64,000 bases of DNA from an uncultured Acidobacteriaceae bacterium (GTDB taxonomy: Bacteria > Acidobacteriota > Terriglobia > Terriglobales > Acidobacteriaceae): positions 62,001 to 126,000 of the forward strand of contig CALFMO010000066.1 in NCBI GenBank assembly GCA_937879855.1, read 5' to 3'. The notes beneath the pieces are model-generated. The model saw only the letters and a program-made list of their open reading frames with translations, made no database searches and was not told the DNA's origin. The position numbers were made by a program, and so were the translations under genes. Position 1 is the stretch's first letter. Each line of letters opens with the position of its first letter. This document shows positions 34,054-42,119 of this stretch, piece by piece.

Positions 34054-36006
34054 TCATTGCCCGGCTTCAGAACTTCGGGGCAACAATCTCGTGGAATTGA
34101 GGATGAACGCCAACTCTGAGGTCACATGAATAAAAGCGGCCAGAAGCGGATTGAGTAAACCGAAGGCTGCCATTCCTACTCCTACGCTGTCCACCAATAG
34201 TGTGCCGACAAAGTTCTGCATGATGATGCCGCGGCAGCGTCGAGCAACCCGCAGAGTCTCGACCAATTTCGATAGATCGCTTCCAATTAAGATCACATCC
34301 GCACTCTCCCGAGCTACATCCGTTCCCGATCCCATGGCGATACCGACATTGGCCTCCACGAGGGCTGGAGCGTCATTGATTCCGTCGCCGACCATCGCGA
34401 CGTTACGACCCTTGCTACGCAGCTCAGTCACCCACTTTGCTTTTTGCTCTGGCAGGAGCCCTCCCACGGCTTCGTCCACTCCGAGACCGCGGCCCACCGA
34501 TGAAGTTGCAGCCTGTGTATCTCCGCTCAAGAGGATCGTTTTCAACCCCATTTGCCGCATTGCCGCGATCGCACTTTTGGCTTCCGGCCGCAAGACATCC
34601 GCAATCCGGATGCTCCCTAGAACTTGCCCTGCTCGGGCGACGTAGACTTCCGATGCCCCGTCGGGACTGTGACTATCTGCCGGCAAGCCCCTGGTCATGC
34701 CTTCCTCCACGAGAAGCGCCAGACTCCCGACCACGATTTCCTCGCCGCGATACCTCACCCTGACTCCTCTCCCGGGCGTGTACGAGAATTCATCGGGATC
34801 GACGAGTGGAATGGCGAGTTCTGTTGCCCGCGCCACCACTGCCTTGGCAAGAGGATGTTCGGATTTGCGCTCCGCGATGCTGGCAGCGGCGATGATCTGC
34901 TGTTCCCCGAAGCCATTGGGGGAAACGACCTCCCGGATCTGCGGGGTACCGAACGTTAGCGTGCCCGTCTTGTCCAAGAGCACGGTGTCCACGGCGGCCA
35001 GCGCTTCCAGGTAGAGCCCCCCTTTAATGATGGCTCCCTGATGCGCCGCGCGACCGATGGCTCCGAGGATTGCAAGAGGAGTCCCAGCCGCAATGCCGCA
35101 CGCTCCTGCAACGATTACGACCGAGATGGTTGACCTGACATTGTGCGTGATGATGAAGGTCAGAATCGCCGCCCCCAAGGCAAAATAGACAAGGTATCCC
35201 GCCAGGCGATCCGCAGTCTTCTGGATGGGAGCCCGTGACTTCTCGGCGCGTTCGACGGCTTCAATGATTCTTCCGAACGTCGTGTCACGGCCGAGTTTCT
35301 GGGCGCCGATTTCCAGGGCGCCCGACTGATTAATGGTCCCGGCGTAAACCGTATCTCCCTGCGCTTTCTCGACCGGCATGGCTTCGCCGGTGATCGCCGC
35401 TTGTTCCACGAACGAGCGGCCACTAAGCACAATTCCATCCACCGGGATGTGCCCGCCCGGCTTTACGATCACCGTTTCGTCAACTTGAACTTGATCGGAC
35501 GGTACTTCAATCACCTGACCATCACGGCGGACTACGACGGTTCTGGGGAGAAAACCGAGAAGACTCTGGATGGCCCGTCGGCCTCTCCCAACTGTGAGAC
35601 CTTCCAAAACCTCAGCGGCCAGGACGAAGCCAGTGATGACCAGAGCTGTGAAGAACTCTCCAATCACCAAAGCCGAGAGCAACGCGATGGTCATCGACAG
35701 TTCCATCGTCATTTTTCGTTCGACGATGTTCTCGAAAGCTTCTTTGAAAATGGGATATCCGCCGATCAGGGTAGCCGCGATGCCGATCACACTGATGTGC
35801 GGGAATGGCTCCCATAGCCGAAACCACACCGCAGCTGCAGCCAAGGCCACAAAAGCAATGCGGGCGAGCTCAGCCCACTCCACTCCGTGCCCGTGCTGTT
35901 CGTGCTCAGCGCCAGGGTCAGGTTCGTTCCGTTCTGGGGAATTCCGAGTCTGGCTGAGATGCGGAGGGGTGGCCGGAGACTTTTCGATGATGGGCGAAGA
36001 ACTCAT
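34054..36006 (-). CDS. Heavy-metal P1B-type ATPase with non-canonical GAC membrane motif
   Basis: 650 residues. His-containing N-terminus (HEQHGHG, 35-41) but no CxxC metal-binding domain. Actuator TGE (206-208), phosphorylation motif DKTGTLTFG (Asp345), and hinge GDGINDAPAL near the end are all present, so the pump should hydrolyse ATP. The sixth-helix CPC/SPC motif is replaced by GAC (301-303, in VAGACGIAAGTPLA). The last helix has HVTSELAFILNSTRLLP. With the RcnR-like sensor nearby, Ni or Co export is the best guess, but the metal cannot be read directly. Confidence 0.82.
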   Translation of the reverse strand: MSSSPIIEKSPATPPHLSQTRNSPERNEPDPGAEHEQHGHGVEWAELARIAFVALAAAAVWFRLWEPFPHISVIGIAATLIGGYPIFKEAFENIVERKMTMELSMTIALLSALVIGEFFTALVITGFVLAAEVLEGLTVGRGRRAIQSLLGFLPRTVVVRRDGQVIEVPSDQVQVDETVIVKPGGHIPVDGIVLSGRSFVEQAAITGEAMPVEKAQGDTVYAGTINQSGALEIGAQKLGRDTTFGRIIEAVERAEKSRAPIQKTADRLAGYLVYFALGAAILTFIITHNVRSTISVVIVAGACGIAAGTPLAILGAIGRAAHQGAIIKGGLYLEALAAVDTVLLDKTGTLTFGTPQIREVVSPNGFGEQQIIAAASIAERKSEHPLAKAVVARATELAIPLVDPDEFSYTPGRGVRVRYRGEEIVVGSLALLVEEGMTRGLPADSHSPDGASEVYVARAGQVLGSIRIADVLRPEAKSAIAAMRQMGLKTILLSGDTQAATSSVGRGLGVDEAVGGLLPEQKAKWVTELRSKGRNVAMVGDGINDAPALVEANVGIAMGSGTDVARESADVILIGSDLSKLVETLRVARRCRGIIMQNFVGTLLVDSVGVGMAAFGLLNPLLAAFIHVTSELAFILNSTRLLPRSSEAGQ

Positions 36007-36092
36007 AGACAGATTCCCTCCGTGGTACGAAAGCGATGTTCGAGGTAAGACTCGACCGTTTCGATCTCGATCACTTCATGGCCACCTTGCAC
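36003..36092 (-). CDS. 29-residue ORF coupled to the ATPase start (possible gene remnant)
   Basis: GTG 36092 to TGA 36003-36005. The TGA overlaps the ATPase start as ATGA. The peptide QGGHEVIEIETVESYLEHRF looks protein-like, and an upstream in-frame stop follows soon. It could be a coupling leader peptide or the tail of a gene deleted along with most of the RND pump. Confidence 0.35.
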   Translation of the reverse strand: MQGGHEVIEIETVESYLEHRFRTTEGICL

Positions 36093-36150
36093 AAAACTGT
36101 GCCCTCAAGAGATGCGTCGCTGGAACGGACCCGGAGCAATAAAACGGATC

Positions 36151-36561
36151 TCACTCAGCGATCCGCGCAACGAGGACAGGCAGCACGGTCAACGCTGCAA
36201 GTGTGGAAAACACCACACCACCTAGCATGACAGTAGCGAATCGGCCTTGTGCTCCCGAATTTGCCCCAATCCATGCCATTGGAAGAACGCCCACGATTGC
36301 ACACAGTCCAACGAGGGAAACCGCGCGAAATTTCGCTTGAGCTCCTCGATAACACGCATTTCGAATATCGCCGGACAGCGGGCGGGCCTTGGCGATTTCA
36401 GAGGCAACCATCCAGCTCTGCACGACAGCCAGCGCAGAAACAACACAGAAACCTGCTCCCGCGCCCCGTTCAGCGTGTATGCCACGAACAAAAAGGGCGA
36501 TGATGCCTCCACTGACTCCCAGAAGCACAACCGTTATGACGAAGGCCATGCGCTGCCACAT
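36151..36561 (-). pseudogene. C-terminal remnant of a CusA/CzcA-type RND metal-efflux pump
   Basis: About 136 residues that match the last three membrane helices of heavy-metal RND transporters (GVSGGIIALFVRGIHAE, then RAVSLVGLCAIVGVLPMAWIGANSGAQGR, GGVVFSTLAALTVLPVL). The complete protein has about 1,040 residues, so the porter domain and most helices are gone. An ATG and the shared operator lie directly upstream, so the fragment may still be transcribed. Metal selectivity residues are not in the retained part. Confidence 0.78.
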
Positions 36562-36594
36562 GATGAACTCGCGTCAAAGAATGGCTCATCATAC

Positions 36595-36610
36595 ATACCC
36601 CCATAGGTAT
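36595..36610. promoter_or_regulatory. Predicted operator of the RcnR/CsoR-type repressor
   Basis: ATACC-N6-GGTAT with a C5 tract (ATACCCCCATAGGTAT). A G/C tract flanked by inverted AT-rich ends is the known operator style of the CsoR/RcnR family. It sits between the divergent repressor gene (36646) and the RND remnant and ATPase operon (36561), so it could control both. Confidence 0.72.
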
Positions 36611-36645
36611 AGTGCAAGCTCTGGCATGATATCATTCGTTCGCGA

Positions 36646-36924
36646 ATGAGTCATACGATCAAAAACAAGCAAAAGCTGATTCTGCGCAGCAAGCGCATCC
36701 GGGGGCAGTTTGAGGCTTTTGAGCGAATCCTCGACGAGGGACGCGATTGCTCCGAGGTGTTACAGATCATCAGTGCGGCAAGAGGCGCAGTCAACAGCCT
36801 AATGACTGAACTCCTGGAAGGCCACATCCGGCATCATGTGCTTGACCCGAAGCGAAAACCGAATTCGGAGCAGACGCTCGCGGCCGATGAGGTGATCGAC
36901 ATGGTGAAGACCTACCTTAGATAG
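36646..36924 (+). CDS. RcnR-type metal-sensing repressor (CsoR/RcnR family)
   Basis: 92 residues, the full length of this all-helical tetrameric family. It starts MSHTIKNKQK and retains His3, Cys35, His60 and His64, the exact set and numbering used by E. coli RcnR for Ni(II)/Co(II), not the Cys-His-Cys set of copper CsoR. Metal binding should release it from the operator at 36595-36610. It is the divergent partner of the efflux block. Downstream, the second recombinase unit begins after 135 bp. Confidence 0.9.
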   Translation: MSHTIKNKQKLILRSKRIRGQFEAFERILDEGRDCSEVLQIISAARGAVNSLMTELLEGHIRHHVLDPKRKPNSEQTLAADEVIDMVKTYLR

Positions 36925-37094
36925 CTGGGCCCAGCCTGTACGCAGTTGCTTTCGATGAACGGCGAGACGATCTCGCCATCTGAGATTGGCACTCGCGGAA
37001 CGCACCTCTTGGCGCTTGCAGCCGCATTGTGGGCATTCCGCGCGGATTCAGGGCGAGTAACGAGCAAATCGTAAAGTGGCTGATGTAGGCAGAC

Positions 37095-37130
37095 CATCGT
37101 TGAGCGGTTTAAGGAGGACCGCAAACGATG
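37095..37130 (+). promoter_or_regulatory. Start-codon-occluding hairpin of recombinase copy 2
   Basis: Same sequence as 7448-7483: CATCGTT/AACGATG and GCGGT/ACCGC with TTAAGGAGG in the loop and ATG at the end of the 3' arm. Confidence 0.75.
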
Positions 37131-38081
37131 TCTCGCAAGTCTACTTCGAAACGAACTCGCCCTAAGCCCAAAGCAGTTCTTCGCTTACCTGATTTGGACC
37201 AGGCAAAATCTGCCGTTCTGAACAGCTTGACCTCGGCCGATGCCCAACGTGGGTGCCGACACGCAATTGATGAATTCGTGGAATGGTACTGCTCAGAGCC
37301 TAGGCTCTCTTTCAACGAGACTGTTGTGCTTCGTTATCGAATTCATCTCGAAGGCCGCAGGCTCGCTCCCGGGACAGTCAATCTTCGCTTGGGAGCTGTG
37401 CGACGCTTGGCCTATGAGGCCGCCGACTGTGGGCTCCTTAGTCCTGATCTGGCTGCAGGCATCCGACGAGTAAAGGGCGTCAAGAAGATCGGGGTGAGGC
37501 TAGGAAACTGGCTCACCGCCGAACAATCGCAGAGATTGTGGCAGGCTCCCGGCGGCGAGCGCTTGAAAGAAAAACGTGATCGTGCACTTCTGGCCATCTT
37601 GCTTGCCTGTGGCCTACGACGCCATGAGGCCGTTGAGCTAAACTTCGGCCACATTCAGCAGCGTGAAGAACACTGGGCCATTATCGATCTGAAGGGAAAG
37701 GCAGGCCACATCCGCACCATCCCGATGCCAGCATGGGTGAAGAATGTCCTCGATCAGTGGCTTCAGGCAGCGAACATTACATCGGGCAAGTTGTTTCGTC
37801 GCGTGCACACGATGGGGAAAACGTGGGGAGAGAGGCTGACGGAAAAGTCTGTGTGGCACGTGGTTCGGGAGTATGCCGCGAAAGCCGGTATCGACAAGTT
37901 AGCGCCGCACGACCTGCGCCGGACCTGTGCACGGCTTTGCCACGCCGCGGGCGGCGAACTGGAGCAGATCCAGTTTCTGCTCGGTCACATTTCGATTCAG
38001 ACAACGGAACGATACCTCGGTTGCAAACAGCGGATTCAAGGTGCCGTCAACGACCAAATCGGAATAGAGCCACCGGGCTGA
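37128..38081 (+). CDS. Tyrosine recombinase, copy 2
   Basis: The same 317-residue protein as at 7481-8434, with the complete Arg164, Lys189/191, His261, Arg264, His287 and Tyr296 catalytic set. The gene runs toward the LysR gene 38131-39042, whose stop lies 50 bp beyond on the opposite strand. Having two intact copies and one degenerate copy in 30 kb shows the family has been active in this genome. Confidence 0.92.
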   Translation: MSRKSTSKRTRPKPKAVLRLPDLDQAKSAVLNSLTSADAQRGCRHAIDEFVEWYCSEPRLSFNETVVLRYRIHLEGRRLAPGTVNLRLGAVRRLAYEAADCGLLSPDLAAGIRRVKGVKKIGVRLGNWLTAEQSQRLWQAPGGERLKEKRDRALLAILLACGLRRHEAVELNFGHIQQREEHWAIIDLKGKAGHIRTIPMPAWVKNVLDQWLQAANITSGKLFRRVHTMGKTWGERLTEKSVWHVVREYAAKAGIDKLAPHDLRRTCARLCHAAGGELEQIQFLLGHISIQTTERYLGCKQRIQGAVNDQIGIEPPG

Positions 38082-38130
38082 ACCAGCCGCTCAGTGTCCG
38101 CTTTGCCGACAATCCACGAACTAATCGATG

Positions 38131-39042
38131 TTAGTGAAGCTCCGCCTTGCTGCGAATCTGTGCCGCGTTTGTATCAATCAACTCCAAAAAGGCGCGAAGG
38201 ACAACGGACGGGTTCGCTTTTTTCCATGCGGCGACAAGCTCGATCCGGACATCATCGGGTTGCAAACGGTGGAACCGGATACCATTTGAACGTAGGTTTC
38301 TAGCACAGGCAGGCACAATGGAAACGCCCTGTTCTGCTTCAACCAGCGACAACACCGTCTGCAACATATTCGGCTGATTTTCAACACGCGGGTAAAAGCC
38401 TGCCTTCTGACATATGGCTGTGGTCGTATCGAACACACCTGGGTAGCCCTCACGGTGGAACAAAACGAAGGTCTCGTTTGCCAAATCTGCAATACGCACG
38501 CGCTTGGTCTTCACTGGCCGTGAACGCGGCAGCACAGCCATCAACGGATCGCGGTACAAAACCCGCGATGAGAAGGTCCTGTTCTGTTCTGCGGTGAGGG
38601 TCCGAGTGAATCCGATGTCGATTTCCCCTTTCTCGAATGCAGGGTCCTGCTGAACCGGAGTGAGCTCTTGCAGTGTCAGTTTTACACCTGGATATGTCGC
38701 TTTGAACTTGCGCACAAGCTCTGGAAGAAATGCCGATGTCGCAGAGCCGAGGAATCCAATTGAGAGCCTTCCGATCTCACCCTTTGCAGCTCTCCGCGCA
38801 GTCTCAATGGCCAATTCGGCTTGTGCGAGCGTGCGTTCGGCTTCGGTGTAAAACACCTCGCCCTCGGGCGTGAGCTGCGCCATGCGTTTCGCACGCGAAA
38901 ACAATTTCAGCCCAAGTTCTCCCTCGAGATCTAGTACCGTCTGGCTGATCGCGGGCTGGGCAACGTGAATTCGCCGCGAGGCTTCGCGATAGCTCTTCCA
39001 TTGCACAACTGCTGTGAAATATCGAAGATGACGCAATTCCAT
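38131..39042 (-). CDS. LysR-type transcriptional regulator
   Basis: 303 residues. N-terminal winged helix (MELRHLRYFTAVVQWKSYREASRRIHVAQPAISQTVLDLEGELG) and a periplasmic-binding-like effector domain (IDIGFTRTL, EQGVSIVPACARN). It is divergent from the SDR gene at 39184, the usual target arrangement. The predicted binding site lies immediately upstream of its own start, suggesting autorepression. The effector is unknown, possibly the substrate of the SDR or of the binding protein at 40053. Confidence 0.93.
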   Translation of the reverse strand: MELRHLRYFTAVVQWKSYREASRRIHVAQPAISQTVLDLEGELGLKLFSRAKRMAQLTPEGEVFYTEAERTLAQAELAIETARRAAKGEIGRLSIGFLGSATSAFLPELVRKFKATYPGVKLTLQELTPVQQDPAFEKGEIDIGFTRTLTAEQNRTFSSRVLYRDPLMAVLPRSRPVKTKRVRIADLANETFVLFHREGYPGVFDTTTAICQKAGFYPRVENQPNMLQTVLSLVEAEQGVSIVPACARNLRSNGIRFHRLQPDDVRIELVAAWKKANPSVVLRAFLELIDTNAAQIRSKAELH

Positions 39043-39065
39043 ATTGATCGCCTTTTCCTATCAAT
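39043..39065. promoter_or_regulatory. LysR box (ATTGAT-N11-ATCAAT)
   Basis: A perfect 6-bp inverted repeat with an 11-nt spacer, containing T-N11-A. It touches the LysR start codon (39042) and lies in the 141-bp spacer shared with the SDR gene. Confidence 0.7.
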
Positions 39066-39183
39066 GTGATTGAAACATACGACGGATCGTCTCAGCTCGA
39101 AAAAAATCTCATATTGTGCACGGCGATTGAACCCGGAAATGACTTCACACCGGACCGCCGCTATAGCAGATAAAGGAGAGATC

Positions 39184-39933
39184 ATGAAAACCGGAAGATT
39201 GAGCGGAAAGGTTGCTATTGTCACCGGCGCATCGAAAGGAATCGGCGCTGGTATCGCGTTGGCCATGGGCCGCGAAGGCGCGGCCGTGGTCGTTAACTAC
39301 AGTTTGAGCGAGCCCGCAGCCAGGAAAGTCACCGACGAGATCGTTGCGGCGGGAGGTAAGGCAGTCGTTATCCAGGGGGATGTTTCGAAAGCGGACGACG
39401 TCGCCCGCCTGTTTGCTGAGACGAAGAAGGCATTCGGCACGCCAAACGTTCTGGTGAATAACGCGGGCGTATTCCGGCCCGGACCGTTTGTCGAAACTAC
39501 CGAGGATACATTTCACTGGCATTACAACATCAACGTGCTTGGCCCTGTCCTGACCACACTTGAGGCGATCAAATACTTCGGCGACAAGGGCGGAAGCATC
39601 ATCAACATCAGCTCGATTGTGGCTTCACACCCCCGGCCGATGATCTCGATCTATTCGTCCGCCAAAAGCGCGGTGGAGAACCTGACGCGGGGCCTGGCTC
39701 TGGAGCTCGGCCGCAGAAACATTCGTGTGAACGCCATCGCTCCGGGACACACGGTGACGGAAGGCACATCGGCCATGTTCGCCGGTGACGTAGCACCAAC
39801 GCTCGCAAACGAGTCCGTGTTCAAGCGGCTGGGCCAGGCGGAGGACATCGCGCCTCTGGCTGTCTTTCTCGCCTCCGATGAGGCGCGCTGGGTTACCGGA
39901 GAAATCATCCGCGCCGCTGGAGGCACAATTTGA
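39184..39933 (+). CDS. SDR-family oxidoreductase (glucose 1-dehydrogenase/FabG-like)
   Basis: 249 residues from ATG 39184, with AAAGGAGAGATC upstream. The earlier in-frame start at 39070 gives a non-homologous extension. Complete classical SDR: TGASKGIG, NNAG, Ser in INISSIV, YSSAK with Tyr and Lys, and APG. NAD(P)-dependent oxidation or reduction of an alcohol or ketone is expected. It is probably in an operon with the binding protein 119 bp downstream and controlled by the divergent LysR regulator. Confidence 0.92.
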   Translation: MKTGRLSGKVAIVTGASKGIGAGIALAMGREGAAVVVNYSLSEPAARKVTDEIVAAGGKAVVIQGDVSKADDVARLFAETKKAFGTPNVLVNNAGVFRPGPFVETTEDTFHWHYNINVLGPVLTTLEAIKYFGDKGGSIINISSIVASHPRPMISIYSSAKSAVENLTRGLALELGRRNIRVNAIAPGHTVTEGTSAMFAGDVAPTLANESVFKRLGQAEDIAPLAVFLASDEARWVTGEIIRAAGGTI

Positions 39934-40052
39934 CGAACACAGACAGACGCTCGCAAAGCAGGCCACAGTTCGCGAATTACGAAGTCAGGCCAGGTGACCT
40001 GAATTTATCTATGAACCAAGTGCATTCAAAAAACAGAAGAGGAGATAAGAAA

Positions 40053-41147
40053 ATGAACATACCAAGGATGAGATACGAGCGGGCAGCGGCTCTGGTATTG
40101 GTCGGCGCCCCGATTATGGCAATCGCCGGTTCCAGCCAGACGCAGAACGCCCGGCCCAGCCAGGCGCAGAAGGCTCTCAAGATCGTTATGGTCCCCAAGT
40201 TCACCGGCACGGCCTACTTCGCCGCGACCGAGAAAGGCGCCAAAGAAGCGGTGGCCGAGCTGAAGGAGAAGGGCGTGGCCATCGACTTTCTTTACACAGG
40301 ACCGAGCGTCGCGAATACCGACGAAGAAGTCAGCATAATCGATGACCTGGTGGCGCAGAAGCCGGATGCGATCATTATCGCAGCCAGCGATGCCGACAAG
40401 CTGGTGCCGGTGGCCAAGAAGGCTAAGGACTCCGGGATCAAGGTCATCACTTATGACGGCGACGTAGCCGATCCCACCGCGCGTCAGTGGTTTGTTAACC
40501 AGGGAACCTTCACAGAGGCAGGGGCAGCGCTCGTCGACGTGGTGGCCGAACAAGCCGGGGCAGGCGCGCGCTTCGCCGTCGTGAGCACGTCTCCCGGAGC
40601 GTTCAGCCAGGACTCCTGGATCGCCGCCATGAAGGCGCAGATGCAGGCGAAGTACCCCAAGATGCAGCTGGTTGACATAGGGTATGGGCAGAACAAACCC
40701 ACGGATTCGTTCAACGCAGCCCAGGACTTGATTAACAAGTTCCGGGATCAACTCGACGCAATCGTCGTTCCTTCGGTGGTCGCGCTTCCCAAGGCGGCTG
40801 AGGCGGTGGAGCAGGCGGGGCTCACGGGCAAGATTGTCGTCACCGGGATGTCCACGCCCAACCAAATAAGGGAGTTCGTCAAGCGGGGCACGGTGAAGAC
40901 CGTCGTGCTCTGGAATCCGGTCGACTTGGGCTACCTGGCCGTCTACGCGGCTCAGGCCAGCCTGGCGGGCACCCTCGGGGACAATGCGACGCAAGTCAAG
41001 GTGCCGGCAGGACGATTGGGCACGCGCGACGCAGTCGTATCGCTCAACGACATCACGGCCAAGGGGCCGCTCACACTGAAGAACGTGATCGTGTTGGGGG
41101 ATCCGTTCCGATTCACGAAGGACAATATCGACCAGTTCAACTTCTAA
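40053..41147 (+). CDS. Periplasmic sugar-type binding protein (LsrB/RhaS-like), orphan
   Basis: 364 residues from ATG 40053 (GAGGAG upstream). Signal sequence ALVLVGAPIMAIAGSS, then a two-lobe Peripla_BP_4 fold: IVMVPKFTGTAYFAATEKGAKEA, DAIIIAASDADKLVPVAKKAKDSGIKVITYDGD, QWFVNQGTFTEAG, and DAIVVPSVVALPKAAEA. The closest resemblance I recall is to AI-2 (LsrB) and rhamnose (RhaS) binding proteins. Some ligand residues seem to be kept (Lys in PKF, Asp in YDGD). No permease or ATPase gene is adjacent, so it must use components elsewhere or act as a sensor. Confidence 0.82.
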   Translation: MNIPRMRYERAAALVLVGAPIMAIAGSSQTQNARPSQAQKALKIVMVPKFTGTAYFAATEKGAKEAVAELKEKGVAIDFLYTGPSVANTDEEVSIIDDLVAQKPDAIIIAASDADKLVPVAKKAKDSGIKVITYDGDVADPTARQWFVNQGTFTEAGAALVDVVAEQAGAGARFAVVSTSPGAFSQDSWIAAMKAQMQAKYPKMQLVDIGYGQNKPTDSFNAAQDLINKFRDQLDAIVVPSVVALPKAAEAVEQAGLTGKIVVTGMSTPNQIREFVKRGTVKTVVLWNPVDLGYLAVYAAQASLAGTLGDNATQVKVPAGRLGTRDAVVSLNDITAKGPLTLKNVIVLGDPFRFTKDNIDQFNF

Positions 41148-41301
41148 CTAGGAAAGGGCGAGAAACGATGGCAAGGACGGGCGCAAGGGAAAGAGGAAGG
41201 AGTGGGACGCCTTCTCCTTTCCCAGCAGCCCGCCTGCCGAGGATCTTTCCCGAACAGGAGGCGCCCGATGACATGAGAATCGGTCACCAGCTATTTTCTG
41301 G

Positions 41302-41323
41302 ATAACGATCGATACGGAAGTCA
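41302..41323 (+). repeat. Dispersed repeat half-site S11
   Basis: ATAACGATCGATACGGAAGTCA, adjoining the stop codon of the intact cupin, as at S3 (10122-10144). The left box is degraded (ACGATC for ACGGGC). Confidence 0.5.
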
Positions 41324-41884
41324 TCAAACGAGCTTCGACACGTCGAGCGGGGGCCCCAGCCACTTCATGCCGTGCGCCTCTGCGATTTTCGCATCCACTC
41401 GCTGCTTGCTAGAGAGGGTAAAGAAATCTTCCATCTGGCCAGCCGGCGTGAACCCCATCAGCATCCGTCCCGGCTTCTCACCGACGTAGGCCCACACATG
41501 GGGCACATTCCGTGGCGCGAGTATGGAATCGCCGGGACGAAGCGTGAAGCGCTCGTCGCCTACCTCGATCACCACCTTGTTGCCATCAATGAGATAGAAC
41601 CATTCTTCTTGTGCATAGTGCAGATGGCGCACCGGCCCGCCTTGCGGAACATTGCGATGCTCTATCAGAAAGAAACCGTCTTGGGTGTCTCTGGTAAGGA
41701 CTTTGAAATCCAGGTGCGTGCCTGCGCGCGGCCCATGATGCTCTGTCCCAGTCGCGTCCGCGTCCGCAGCGACAAACACTGGCTTTCCCAACGGGCTTGC
41801 AACTTCAGCGAACGATCTCAAAGGCGGGGCAAAAGGCAGCGCTACCGCCACCTTTAAGAAATTACGGCGTGCGACGCTTTTCAT
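41324..41884 (-). CDS. Tat-exported cupin-domain protein
   Basis: About 186 residues from ATG 41884 (AAGGAG, spacing about 13). The ORF extends upstream, but the Tat signal (RRNFLKVAVALPFAPP) starts here. Single cupin barrel: motif 1 GGPVRHLHYAQEEWFYLIDG (HxH..E) and motif 2 with PRNVPHVW, giving a three-His/one-Glu metal site. Cupins range from dioxygenases to isomerases and binding proteins, so the role is open. A broken duplicate lies at 10145-10530. Both copies are bounded by the dispersed repeat sites. Confidence 0.88.
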   Translation of the reverse strand: MKSVARRNFLKVAVALPFAPPLRSFAEVASPLGKPVFVAADADATGTEHHGPRAGTHLDFKVLTRDTQDGFFLIEHRNVPQGGPVRHLHYAQEEWFYLIDGNKVVIEVGDERFTLRPGDSILAPRNVPHVWAYVGEKPGRMLMGFTPAGQMEDFFTLSSKQRVDAKIAEAHGMKWLGPPLDVSKLV

Positions 41885-42033
41885 GGCAGAAATGCTACTC
41901 CTTGCCCGCGAAACCTGCACGCGTACCGCGCACGATTCAACGGACTGGTGGCCAGCGCAGAGTTCAGCCCCAATAGTACTCAAGCTGCAAACTGCACGAC
42001 ACCGACACTCATCGAATTTCTTGAACTTCCCGG

Positions 42034-42072
42034 ATCACGGGCAAGCCGGAAGTCAACTTCCCAATTGCCGAC
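42034..42072 (+). repeat. Dispersed palindromic site S12 (best example, empty site)
   Basis: Left arm GGCAAGCCGGAAGT (42040-42053), loop CA, right arm ACTTCCCAATTGCC. 11 of 14 positions pair. It is preceded by ATCACG and followed by GACC. The flanking sequence on the left equals that of the occupied site at 10681. Confidence 0.85.
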
Positions 42073-42119
42073 CATCCGCCCACTGGTGCGCCGATTCCCG
42101 GGTTGTGGGGCTCAGTGCT

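Larger units (their letters stand above)
37060..38110 (+). mobile_element. Tyrosine-recombinase unit, copy 2 (1,051 bp)
   Basis: Matches 7413-8463 without a difference I could find, at a constant offset of 29,647. Outside, the flanks differ: GGGCGAGTA on the left and AATCCACGAAC on the right. The near-perfect identity implies a very recent move or gene conversion. The flanking GCGAGTA and AATCC match the outer parts of the dispersed sites, so this unit sits in such a site. Confidence 0.85.

Noticed and set aside
36921..36934. Palindrome GCTGGGCCCAGC after the RcnR-like gene as a terminator
   Set aside because: Short, with no usable loop and no U-tract following.
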